A DNA stretch of 12,142 nucleotides. Origin: DASZZX01 sp036260415 (GTDB taxonomy: Bacteria > Actinomycetota > Nitriliruptoria > Nitriliruptorales > JAHWKO01). Numbering within the stretch: position 1 is the stretch's first letter; each line of letters starts with the position of its first letter. The stretch spans positions 1 to 12,142 of the forward strand of contig DASZZX010000225.1 in the NCBI GenBank assembly GCA_036260415.1, read 5' to 3'. This document shows, one piece after another, positions 6,402 to 12,142 of the stretch. The translations under genes and the position numbers were made by a program. The notes below the pieces were generated by a model, which saw only the letters and a list, made by a program, of their open reading frames with translations, searched no databases and was not told the origin of the DNA.

Positions 6402-7090
6402 GGGGAGCTGCCCCGCACGATCGCCGCCGCGAGGTGCAGATCCTCGGGGTAGGTGATCTTGAGGTCACGCGGGTCGCCCCGCACCAGCCTGACCCGGCCG
6501 GTGACCGTCCCGGTCGAGAGCACGACCTCGACGAGCCCCAGGTCGTCGGTCACGTCGTCGGCGCCGTCCAGCGCGAGCGCCACCTCGAGCACGTCGCGAC
6601 GGACGACCTGCGGTGTGTGGACCGCCCACAGGTCCCGGCGGGGGACCGTGACGAGCACGTCCCCGTGATCACCGACCCGCTTCAGGGTGTCGGTCACCGG
6701 CAAGCCCGGGGCGGCTGCGATGACGTCGCCGCGGACGGCCCGCAACACCTCGGCCACGACCCGCGGGGGGACCAGCGGTCGGGCGGCGTCGTGGATCGCG
6801 ACCACGTCGACCTCTCCGACCAGCGCGGCCAGGCCCGCCCGTACGCTGCCCCCGCGCGTGTCGCCTCCCGCCACGAGGGTGGCGTCGCCGACGACCGAGC
6901 GGAACGCCGCCTCGGCGTCGGGGGGGTGCACCACGATCATGTGGTGGATGGTCGGCACAGCTCGCAGGGTGGTCAGGGCCAGCTCGACCATCGAGCGACC
7001 GGCGACCTCGATCAGCGCCTTCGGTCCGTCGGCGCTGGCGGCCAGGCGCTCGCCACGCCCGGCGGCCACGACCACGGCGGCAGTGGTCAC
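6398..7090 (-). CDS. ispD: 2-C-methyl-D-erythritol 4-phosphate cytidylyltransferase
   Basis: This is a 230-residue nucleotidyltransferase that joins methylerythritol 4-phosphate to CTP, the step before IspE and IspF in the MEP pathway. The nucleotide loop is AAGRGERL (9-16) and the catalytic lysine is Lys24 in PKAL. AIHDAARPLV (98-107), LWAVHTPQVV and the substrate-binding segment GDPRDLKITYPEDL (205-218, Lys211) follow. All are diagnostic. The GTG start at 7090 overlaps the stop of the YacL-like gene by 4 nt (GTGA), again without a visible binding site. The gene is therefore likely translated by ribosomes coming from upstream. Confidence 0.96.
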   Translation of the reverse strand: MTTAAVVVAAGRGERLAASADGPKALIEVAGRSMVELALTTLRAVPTIHHMIVVHPPDAEAAFRSVVGDATLVAGGDTRGGSVRAGLAALVGEVDVVAIHDAARPLVPPRVVAEVLRAVRGDVIAAAPGLPVTDTLKRVGDHGDVLVTVPRRDLWAVHTPQVVRRDVLEVALALDGADDVTDDLGLVEVVLSTGTVTGRVRLVRGDPRDLKITYPEDLHLAAAIVRGSSP

Positions 7091-8262
7091 GCCGGTTGGA
7101 CCGGGGCGGCGAACACCATCCGCCCGTTGCGTGTCTGCAGGAGCGAGGTGACCTCCACGGTGACCTCACGCCCGACCTGCTCTGCGGCCCGTTCGATCAC
7201 GACCATCGTGCCGTCCGGCAGGTGGCCGACACCCTGGCCGGGCTCGCGGCCGGGCCGGCTGACCAGCAGGCGCAGGCGCTCGCCGGGCACGACCGGCGGC
7301 CGCAACGCCTCCGCCAGGGCGTGGAGGTTCAGCACCCGCACACCGCTGACCTCGGCCACGCGCGCGAGGTTGGCGTCGACCGTGATGAGCGCCGCCCGCC
7401 GCTGCCTGGCCATGGCGGCGAGCTTGGCGTCCACCTCGGCGAACTCGGGCACGTCGTCGTCTGTGACCTCCACGCCGAGCAGGCGCTCGGCCTGCAGGGT
7501 CCGCAGGGTGTCCAGGCCACGCCGCCCGGCGTTGCGCCGGCGCGGCTCCTCGGTGTCGGCGAGCCGCTGCAGCTCGTCCAGCACGAACCGGGGGACGACC
7601 AGCGTTCCCTCGAGGAAGCCGCCACGGGCGACGTCCACCACACGGCCGTCGACCAGCGCCGACGAGTCCACCAGCTTGGTCCCCGCGCCCCGCGACGGGC
7701 TGGTGATCTCCAGGCGTCCGCGCGCACCGACGTAGCGCAGGAGGTCACCGCCGCGTGCGGCCCCCAGCCGGGCTCCGATGTACACGACGAGGGCGGTGAG
7801 GACGACCGCCAGCGGCACGGTGACCACCCTTCCCGGCAGCACCAGGACGGGGGCGAACAGCACGGCGGCGAGCATGGCCGCGGCGGTGGCGCCCAGCGCC
7901 CCGGCGATCAGCACGGCGGCCTCGACCCGGTACAGCCGGGCCTCCACCGTGTCGACCCCACCCATGACGCCGCGGCCGGACATCCCGCCCAGGACGTAGC
8001 CGACCAGCGCGCCGAGGACCGAGGTCACCAACCGCACCCGATCGGGGTCGGCGTCGACCAGCTCAGGTGTGACCAGGTCGGTGACGGTGGGGGCGACGGC
8101 GTACCCGGCGGCGGTGAAGAGCACCACGACCACGAGGCGGACGAGCTCGACGACGGTGGAGCCGGCCGGTAACGGGCCCGGCCGGGGACGCGGGGAAACG
8201 CCGATGGTGGCCTGCGACGGGTCCGCCGCGCCGTCATCGACCCCCGCGTGATCCGTCTGCAT
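7087..8262 (-). CDS. yacL: YacL-like membrane protein with PIN and TRAM domains
   Basis: A 391-residue protein with four predicted membrane segments (about 38-58, 77-93, 115-140, 145-167). A cytoplasmic PIN nuclease-like domain (about 195-312) follows, then a C-terminal TRAM domain (about 324-385), probably RNA-binding. The PIN acidic residues are all present: Asp199 (VDSSALVDGR), Glu230 (VLDELQ), Asp278 (EVDAKL) and Asp296 (TVDANLA). It resembles B. subtilis YacL, which sits in the same place between disA and ispD; its substrate is not known to me. The first 37 residues are polar and Pro-rich and extend beyond the Bacillus start. The ATG at 8262 has no ribosome binding site, and a possible -10 ends only 9 nt ahead, so translation may be leaderless or nearly so. 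The 3' end couples to ispD. Confidence 0.93.
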   Translation of the reverse strand: MQTDHAGVDDGAADPSQATIGVSPRPRPGPLPAGSTVVELVRLVVVVLFTAAGYAVAPTVTDLVTPELVDADPDRVRLVTSVLGALVGYVLGGMSGRGVMGGVDTVEARLYRVEAAVLIAGALGATAAAMLAAVLFAPVLVLPGRVVTVPLAVVLTALVVYIGARLGAARGGDLLRYVGARGRLEITSPSRGAGTKLVDSSALVDGRVVDVARGGFLEGTLVVPRFVLDELQRLADTEEPRRRNAGRRGLDTLRTLQAERLLGVEVTDDDVPEFAEVDAKLAAMARQRRAALITVDANLARVAEVSGVRVLNLHALAEALRPPVVPGERLRLLVSRPGREPGQGVGHLPDGTMVVIERAAEQVGREVTVEVTSLLQTRNGRMVFAAPVQPA

Positions 8263-8271
8263 GAGCGGACG

Positions 8272-8277
8272 AGGCTA
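8272..8277 (-). promoter_or_regulatory. Possible -10 element for a near-leaderless yacL-ispD-ispF transcript
   Basis: On the minus strand TAGCCT fits TANNNT and is followed after 9 nt by the ATG at 8262, which has no Shine-Dalgarno sequence. The -35 area is not recognisable. Confidence 0.33.
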
Positions 8278-8291
8278 CTGGCACAGCGGCT

Positions 8292-8319
8292 CGACCGCCC
8301 GGCGACGCCGGGCCGGTCG
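8292..8319 (-). terminator. Strong GC hairpin directly after carD
   Basis: The arms CGACCGCCCGGC (8292-8303) and GCCGGGCCGGTCG (8307-8319) pair over 12 bp with one bulged base and a 3-nt loop. The hairpin begins 2 nt after the carD stop. No U-tract follows. The location suggests a U-less terminator or 3'-end stabiliser that separates carD from the yacL unit. Confidence 0.55.
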
Positions 8320-8321
8320 GC

Positions 8322-8813
8322 TCAGCCCTGCGCCTCGGCCAGGGTCCGGTTGACCAGCTCCTCGGCCTTCTGCTCGTCCTTCTTGATCGCGACCGCCAGC
8401 TCGGACAGGAGGATCTGCTTGGCCTTTGCGAGCATGCGCTTTTCGCCAGCCGACAGCCCCTTCTCGTGGTCGCGTGTGCAGAGGTTCCGGACGACCTCGG
8501 CGACCTGGTAGATGTCACCCGAGCGCAGCTTCTCGTAGTTCGCCTTGAAGCGGCGAGACCAGTTGCCGGCCTGCTTGCCCTCGGGCTGGCGAAGCACGTC
8601 GAGCACCTTCTCGACCTCCCTCTTCGAGACGACGTTGCGGACGCCGCACTCCTCGAGAGAATCGGACGGGATCATCACGGTGAGATCCCCGTAGGTGAGA
8701 CGCAGCACGAAGTAGTCGCGCCTCTCCCCCTTGAGCTCCCGCGTCTCGACCTTCTCGATGATGGCGGCGCCGTGGTGCGGGTAGATGACCGTGTCGCCGA
8801 CCGAGAAGGGCAT
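8322..8813 (-). CDS. carD: CarD-family RNA polymerase-binding transcription regulator
   Basis: At 163 residues it is close to the 162 of M. tuberculosis CarD. CarD binds the RNA polymerase beta lobe and stabilises open complexes. The N-terminal Tudor-like interaction domain reads FSVGDTVIYPHHGAA (3-17). The helical DNA-binding part contains NWSRRFKANYEKL with Trp85, the residue that wedges into the -10 region, then KGLSAGEKRMLAKAKQILL. Arg25, one RNA polymerase contact, is kept. Arg47, the other contact in mycobacteria, is Met here (LTVMIP). The ATG at 8813 has AAGGAG 5 nt upstream; an in-frame GTG at 8846 lacks one. It has a strong promoter of its own with a leader of about 165 nt, and a hairpin follows the stop. 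Confidence 0.96.
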   Translation of the reverse strand: MPFSVGDTVIYPHHGAAIIEKVETRELKGERRDYFVLRLTYGDLTVMIPSDSLEECGVRNVVSKREVEKVLDVLRQPEGKQAGNWSRRFKANYEKLRSGDIYQVAEVVRNLCTRDHEKGLSAGEKRMLAKAKQILLSELAVAIKKDEQKAEELVNRTLAEAQG

Positions 8814-8985
8814 CGGAGCTCCTTGGTTGAGGGTGGCGAGGCGCACGGAACCAGGTCCCGCGCGTCGCCGCGTGGTATCGGGCGTGGATGCGGTCCCGGC
8901 GGGCTCGCTCCCCGCTCACCCTCCTGGCCGCAGGGTTCTCGTCGCACCGGCCATCTGCACGGTGGCTGGACGGACAGGCTGTTCG

Positions 8986-9015
8986 AGGGTACCACAGCCG
9001 CGGAGTGGCCCTCAA
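8986..9015 (-). promoter_or_regulatory. Promoter of carD with extended -10
   Basis: On the minus strand TTGAGG (9010-9015) and TACCCT (8986-8991) are 18 nt apart. TGG directly before TACCCT makes an extended -10 (TGN). The start would be near 8979, giving a leader of about 165 nt. The 300-nt interval 8814-9113 otherwise holds a disA-proximal hairpin and a 12-codon leader reading frame (8916-8954, no binding site). It is by far the best promoter match in the window. Confidence 0.6.
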
Positions 9016-9070
9016 CGGCGGCTGCGGTGGCGTCCGCCCATGTGGGGCGGCTGGCGTGTGCGCTGCAGGA

Positions 9071-9089
9071 GCCGCCTCGGCGGGGCGGC
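9071..9089 (-). terminator. Possible terminator hairpin after disA
   Basis: GCCGCC (9071-9076) and GGCGGC (9084-9089) form a 6-bp GC stem with a 7-nt loop, about 24 nt after the disA stop and ahead of the carD promoter. No U-tract follows. Confidence 0.35.
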
Positions 9090-9113
9090 GACAGCCGCTC
9101 GTTGGTGGGCCAC

Positions 9114-10184
9114 TCACACGTACCGCTCAAGCAGGGACGACTCCGCCAGCCGGGCGAGCCCGTCCTTGATCGAGCGCGCCCGGGTCTCGCCCACGCCTTC
9201 CACCTCGTCGAGGTCCTCCAGGCTGGCGCCCATGACGCCCTGCAGGTTGTGGAAGCGCTTGATCAGCTTCTCGATGACCGGGTCGGGAAGCCGCGGGATC
9301 TTGGCCATCAGACGGTAGCCACGCGCTGCGACCGGCCGGTCGAGCTCGTCGGGCTCGTACCGGAGCGCCGAGGCGATCCGTTCGAGGTCGAGTAGCTCCT
9401 CGGTGTCCAGCGAGGACAGCTCCTCGAGCACCGACTCGAGCTTGTGACGACGGTCCGCGAGGTAGTCCTGCACGACCAGGGCACGCTCGTCCTCCACCTG
9501 CGCCATCAGCTCGTCCAGCTGCAGTTGGATCAGACGACCCTCCGAGCCCAGCTCGACGATGTACTCCTCGATCTCCTCGGCGATCCGGACCACCATCTCG
9601 GCCCGCTGCAGCACCTGCACCACGTCCCGCACGGTGGCGTTGTCCTCGATCTCGAGCGCCGACAACGACGCGGATCCCTCGTCGAGCCGTGCCCGGTACC
9701 GCTCGAGGGTCGCCAGCGCCTGGTTGGCTCGGAACAGCAGCGACGAGACCTCCTCGAGCACGAGCTTGCCGTGGTCGAGGTACAGCGTCACGATCCGCAT
9801 CGACTCGCTGACGGAGATCACCGGGACCCTGCACTGCTTCGCCACCCGCTCGGCGGTGCGGTGGCGGGTGCCCGTCTCGTCGGTCGGGACGTTGTGGTTG
9901 GGGACGAGGTGCACGTTGGCGCGCAGGATGCGGTCGCCGTCGTCGGAGAGGATGATCGCCCCGTCCATCTTGGCGATCTCGGACAGCCGCTGGGCGGTGC
10001 ACTTGATGTCCACCGCGATCCCACCGGAGATGACCGGTTCGACCGCCGAGTTCATGCCGATCACGATCAGCGCGCCGCGGTGGCTGGCGATGATGCGCTG
10101 CACGCCCTCCCGCAGCACCGTCCCGGGCGACAGCTTGGCCACCACTGCGCGGTAGGCGTCATCGCGCCGCCGCTCGTGCTGCAC
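9114..10184 (-). CDS. disA: DNA integrity scanning protein DisA, diadenylate cyclase
   Basis: This 356-residue protein makes cyclic di-AMP from two ATP, and in Bacillus it scans DNA for branched structures. The N-terminal DAC domain has the catalytic DGA motif (KMDGAIILSDD, Asp74-Ala76) and the RHR motif (GTRHRTAERV, Arg107-Arg109), both intact. A long helical linker (about 150-290) follows. The C-terminal helix-hairpin-helix DNA-binding domain contains VEGVGETRARSIKDGLARL. Length and octamer-type architecture match the family. The GTG at 10184 is the likely start, though the GGGGGAG ahead of it is only about 2 nt away; GTGs at 10145 and 10142 are possible but lack a site. It follows radA by 57 nt. 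In Bacillus RadA restrains DisA activity, so the pairing is functional. Confidence 0.96.
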   Translation of the reverse strand: MQHERRRDDAYRAVVAKLSPGTVLREGVQRIIASHRGALIVIGMNSAVEPVISGGIAVDIKCTAQRLSEIAKMDGAIILSDDGDRILRANVHLVPNHNVPTDETGTRHRTAERVAKQCRVPVISVSESMRIVTLYLDHGKLVLEEVSSLLFRANQALATLERYRARLDEGSASLSALEIEDNATVRDVVQVLQRAEMVVRIAEEIEEYIVELGSEGRLIQLQLDELMAQVEDERALVVQDYLADRRHKLESVLEELSSLDTEELLDLERIASALRYEPDELDRPVAARGYRLMAKIPRLPDPVIEKLIKRFHNLQGVMGASLEDLDEVEGVGETRARSIKDGLARLAESSLLERYV

Positions 10185-10217
10185 CGCTCCCCCAGTCGCG
10201 TCACCGTGAGCGACAGG

Positions 10218-10245
10218 AGCCTACCCAAGGCGGCATAGCGTTCAG
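10218..10245 (-). promoter_or_regulatory. Possible internal promoter for disA
   Basis: On the minus strand CTGAAC (10240-10245) and TAGGCT (10218-10223) are 16 nt apart, just at the radA stop. A start near 10211 would leave a 26-nt leader. The match is moderate. Confidence 0.3.
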
Positions 10246-11633
10246 CGCGTAGCGACCACGGCGCGATCGGGGTGCAGCGCGGTGGCGACCGCCCCGCGAA
10301 CGTCGCGCACCGGGTGCAGACGTAGCCCGTACCGCTCGCCACGGTAGGCCGCGGGGACCACCGCCGCGGCGAAACCGAGCCGAGCCGCCTCGGCGAGCCG
10401 CCGTTCCAGCTGTGGGACGATGCGGACCTCGCCGGCCAGCCCGACCTCTCCGACCGTCACGGTGTCGCACGGCACCGGGCGGTCGGTCCGCGACGAGGCG
10501 ATGGCCAGGCAGAGGGCCAGGTCAGCAGCCGGTTCCCGCAGTCGGATGCCTCCCACCGCGCTGGCGAACAGGTCGTGGCCGGCCAGGGGGACACCCGCGC
10601 GCCGGTCGAGCACCGCGACCATCAGCGGCACGCGCGAGGCGTCCAACCCGCTGGCCTGCCGCCGCGGCATCGCCAGGTTCGAGGCGGCGGCGAGGGCCTG
10701 CACCTCGACGGCCAGCGGACGCGGACCTTCCACGGTGATGGTGACGGCGATGCCGGCCACGGTTGGGCCCTGTTCGGCGAGGAACAGCCGTGACGGGTCC
10801 GCGACCTCGCGCAGCCCATCGCCGGCCATCTCGAAGCAGCCGATCTCCCCGGCCGGACCGAACCGGTTCTTCACCGTCCGCAACAGCCGCAGGGCGTGGT
10901 GTCGTTCGCCCTCGAACGCCACCACGACGTCGACGATGTGCTCGAGCACGCGTGGACCGGCGACGGCGCCGTCCTTGGTGACGTGCCCGACCAGCAGCAC
11001 GGCCCGACCGGTCGACTTCGCGGCTCGCACCAGTGCCGCTGCGCACTCCCGCACCTGCACGGTGGAACCCGCCGCCGACGCCAGCGCCGGGTCGCGGATG
11101 GTCTGGATCGAGTCGACGACGACGACCGCGGGCGCGTGTGTGTCGAGCAGCGCGAGGACGGCGGGCAGCGACGACTCGGCGGCGACGAGCAGACGCGGTG
11201 ACAGCGCGCCCAGCCGCTCCGCTCGCAGTCGCAGTTGGCTGGCGGATTCCTCGCCGGAGACGTACAGGAGGGTGTGCCCGGCCGTGGCCACCGCCTGGGC
11301 CGCCTGCAGCAGCAGGGTGGACTTGCCGACCCCCGGTTCGCCTCCCAGCAGCCCGACGGTCCCGGGCACGACCCCGCCGCCCAGCACACGGTCCAGCTCG
11401 CCGCACCCGGTGGGGATGCGTCCGGCGTCTTCCAGAGGCACCGTGCCGATCGGCCGGGCCGGCGTGGCCACGACGGTCGCCGCGGACCGACGCGCGGACG
11501 TCGCGCAGGTCGCGACGGTGACATGCTCCTCCAGGGTGCCCCAGGCGTGGCAGCCCGGGCAGCGCCCGACCCAGCGGGGCTCCTGGTGACCGCACCTGGA
11601 GCAGCGCGCGACGGTGCGGTTGCGCCCGGCCAC
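10242..11633 (-). CDS. radA: DNA repair protein RadA
   Basis: This is a 463-residue ATP-dependent branch-migration factor of recombinational repair; the E. coli protein has 460. The N-terminal zinc finger carries Cys11, Cys14, Cys25 and Cys28 (CSRCGHQEPRWVGRCPGC). The RecA-like core has Walker A GGEPGVGKST (97-106), Walker B VVVVDSIQ (170-177) and the RadA-specific KNRFG motif (255-259). A Lon-protease-like domain makes up the C-terminal part (GEVGLAGEVR). I chose the GTG at 11633 because AGGAGG lies 5 nt upstream and the product begins just before the zinc finger; the longer reading frame up to 11795 is Pro/Arg-rich and unsupported. RadA stands directly before disA, as in Bacillus and mycobacteria. 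Confidence 0.97.
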   Translation of the reverse strand: MAGRNRTVARCSRCGHQEPRWVGRCPGCHAWGTLEEHVTVATCATSARRSAATVVATPARPIGTVPLEDAGRIPTGCGELDRVLGGGVVPGTVGLLGGEPGVGKSTLLLQAAQAVATAGHTLLYVSGEESASQLRLRAERLGALSPRLLVAAESSLPAVLALLDTHAPAVVVVDSIQTIRDPALASAAGSTVQVRECAAALVRAAKSTGRAVLLVGHVTKDGAVAGPRVLEHIVDVVVAFEGERHHALRLLRTVKNRFGPAGEIGCFEMAGDGLREVADPSRLFLAEQGPTVAGIAVTITVEGPRPLAVEVQALAAASNLAMPRRQASGLDASRVPLMVAVLDRRAGVPLAGHDLFASAVGGIRLREPAADLALCLAIASSRTDRPVPCDTVTVGEVGLAGEVRIVPQLERRLAEAARLGFAAAVVPAAYRGERYGLRLHPVRDVRGAVATALHPDRAVVATR

Positions 11634-11657
11634 CTGGTCCTCCTCAGCGACGCTGCG

Positions 11658-11663
11658 ACCGTA
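11658..11663 (-). promoter_or_regulatory. Possible -10 element of radA
   Basis: On the minus strand TACGGT lies about 25 nt ahead of the radA GTG. The -35 area (CCGACC) is poor. The rest of the 198-nt gap between mutY and radA shows no gene or clear structure. Confidence 0.25.
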
Positions 11664-11831
11664 GAGAGGGGGTGCGACAGGTCGGGGCGGTGGTCGCAGG
11701 GGGCGCGCCGCAGGAGACCAGGAGGCGCTTGGGTCCGACGTCGTGGGGCCGCCCCGAGGTGCGGTCGAACGAGCGTGGTGCGCTGCCGTGGCCACCCCGA
11801 TCGACGCGGCCCACGTGGTGGTGGACGCAGC

Positions 11832-12142
11832 TCAGCCCGGCAGCACCAGCGCGCCGTCGAGGACCCGGGCGAGGCCGTCCCGGACCAGTGCGTCGGCGAC
11901 CCTGCGGGCCCGTTCGCGGTCCTGGGGCCAGCCGGCTGCGTCCGCCACCCGGTCGAGCGCGACCGGCCCCGACCTCAGCGCGTCGACGAGCCGACCGCGA
12001 CCCTGGCGGTCCGAGGCGTGGAACGCCGCCTGTGGGCGCGACACGCCGGCGCTGCCGTCGGCCGGGTCCGGCGGGATGGCTCCGGCCGCCTGCCAGGCGC
12101 ACACCGACCGCACCGGGCAGCCGCCGCAGCGGGGTGCGCGCC
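11832..12142 (-). CDS. mutY: Adenine DNA glycosylase MutY, C-terminal fragment
   Basis: The last 102 residues of a protein whose start lies beyond the right edge. The fragment opens with RCGGCPVRSVC, which is Cys-X2-Cys-X5-Cys, the last three ligands of the C-X6-C-X2-C-X5-C [4Fe-4S] cluster of the MutY/endonuclease III superfamily. It then has SDRQGRGRLVDALR, followed by a winged-helix-like segment (RARRVADALVRDGLARVLDG). That tail is typical of actinobacterial MutY and not of endonuclease III. MutY removes A opposite 8-oxoguanine. mutY also lies near radA-disA in mycobacteria. The catalytic domain is not visible, so activity cannot be judged. Confidence 0.85.
   Translation of the reverse strand, partial: RAPRCGGCPVRSVCAWQAAGAIPPDPADGSAGVSRPQAAFHASDRQGRGRLVDALRSGPVALDRVADAAGWPQDRERARRVADALVRDGLARVLDGALVLPG

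Noticed and set aside
4449..6452. Open frame of 667 codons on the plus strand, antisense to cysS and ispF
   Set aside because: Low-complexity Arg/Val/His/Gly composition typical of GC-rich shadows, no domain, and full overlap with two well-supported genes.
6434..8172. Long plus-strand frames antisense to ispD and the YacL-like gene
   Set aside because: Shadow frames without motifs; the minus-strand genes have all family signatures and translational coupling.
8466..9395. Plus-strand frame across the carD-disA gap
   Set aside because: Mostly antisense to carD and disA, no motif; the gap is better explained by the carD promoter and leader.
10420..11589. Plus-strand frame of 389 codons antisense to radA
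   Set aside because: Ser/Thr/Ala/Arg-rich shadow, no recognisable domain, opposite to a full RadA.
11634..11795. N-terminal extension of RadA to 11795
   Set aside because: Pro/Arg-rich, no binding site; AGGAGG 5 nt before the GTG at 11633 and the zinc finger position support the shorter form.

Overview
This is a high-GC, gene-dense chromosomal core region, with almost every gene on the minus strand. CarD, a DUF3263 protein, DisA-RadA-MutY clustering and the GC bias point to an actinobacterium (Actinomycetota). The sigma factor is very close to Bacillus SigH/Spo0H, and a ThiI is present. Both are unusual for model actinomycetes, so a deep-branching lineage (for example Nitriliruptoria/Euzebya-like) is my inference, not something the sequence proves. 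I see no insertion sequence, phage gene or CRISPR array.

Layout in the direction of transcription (right to left): the 3' end of mutY (adenine glycosylase), radA, disA (c-di-AMP synthase), carD (RNA polymerase regulator) with its own strong promoter and long leader, a YacL-like membrane PIN/TRAM protein, ispD and ispF (MEP isoprenoid pathway), cysS, rlmB (23S rRNA methyltransferase), a Spo0H-like sigma factor, thiI (tRNA 4-thiouridine / thiazole sulfur transfer), and an ArsR-rhodanese fusion. A plus-strand tRNA-Thr(UGU) lies at the left. The 5' end of a DUF3263 gene runs off the left edge. The order radA-disA-yacL-ispD-ispF-cysS-rlmB-sigH is the Bacillus order, with carD inserted and gltX, cysE, mini-III and yacP missing.

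yacL-ispD-ispF form a translationally coupled unit with two identical 4-nt GTGA overlaps, and cysS follows 36 nt later. GC-rich hairpins without a U-tract stand behind carD, behind sigH, in the sigH leader and behind disA, so the block is probably several transcription units. The points most worth a second look are: a ThiI that lacks its rhodanese domain but is followed directly by a gene carrying one on an ArsR repressor; the same ArsR-rhodanese gene reading antisense through most of a tRNA gene to reach its stop; an unassigned C-terminal extension on ThiI; Met in place of Arg47 in CarD; and hairpins flanking the Spo0H-like sigma gene.
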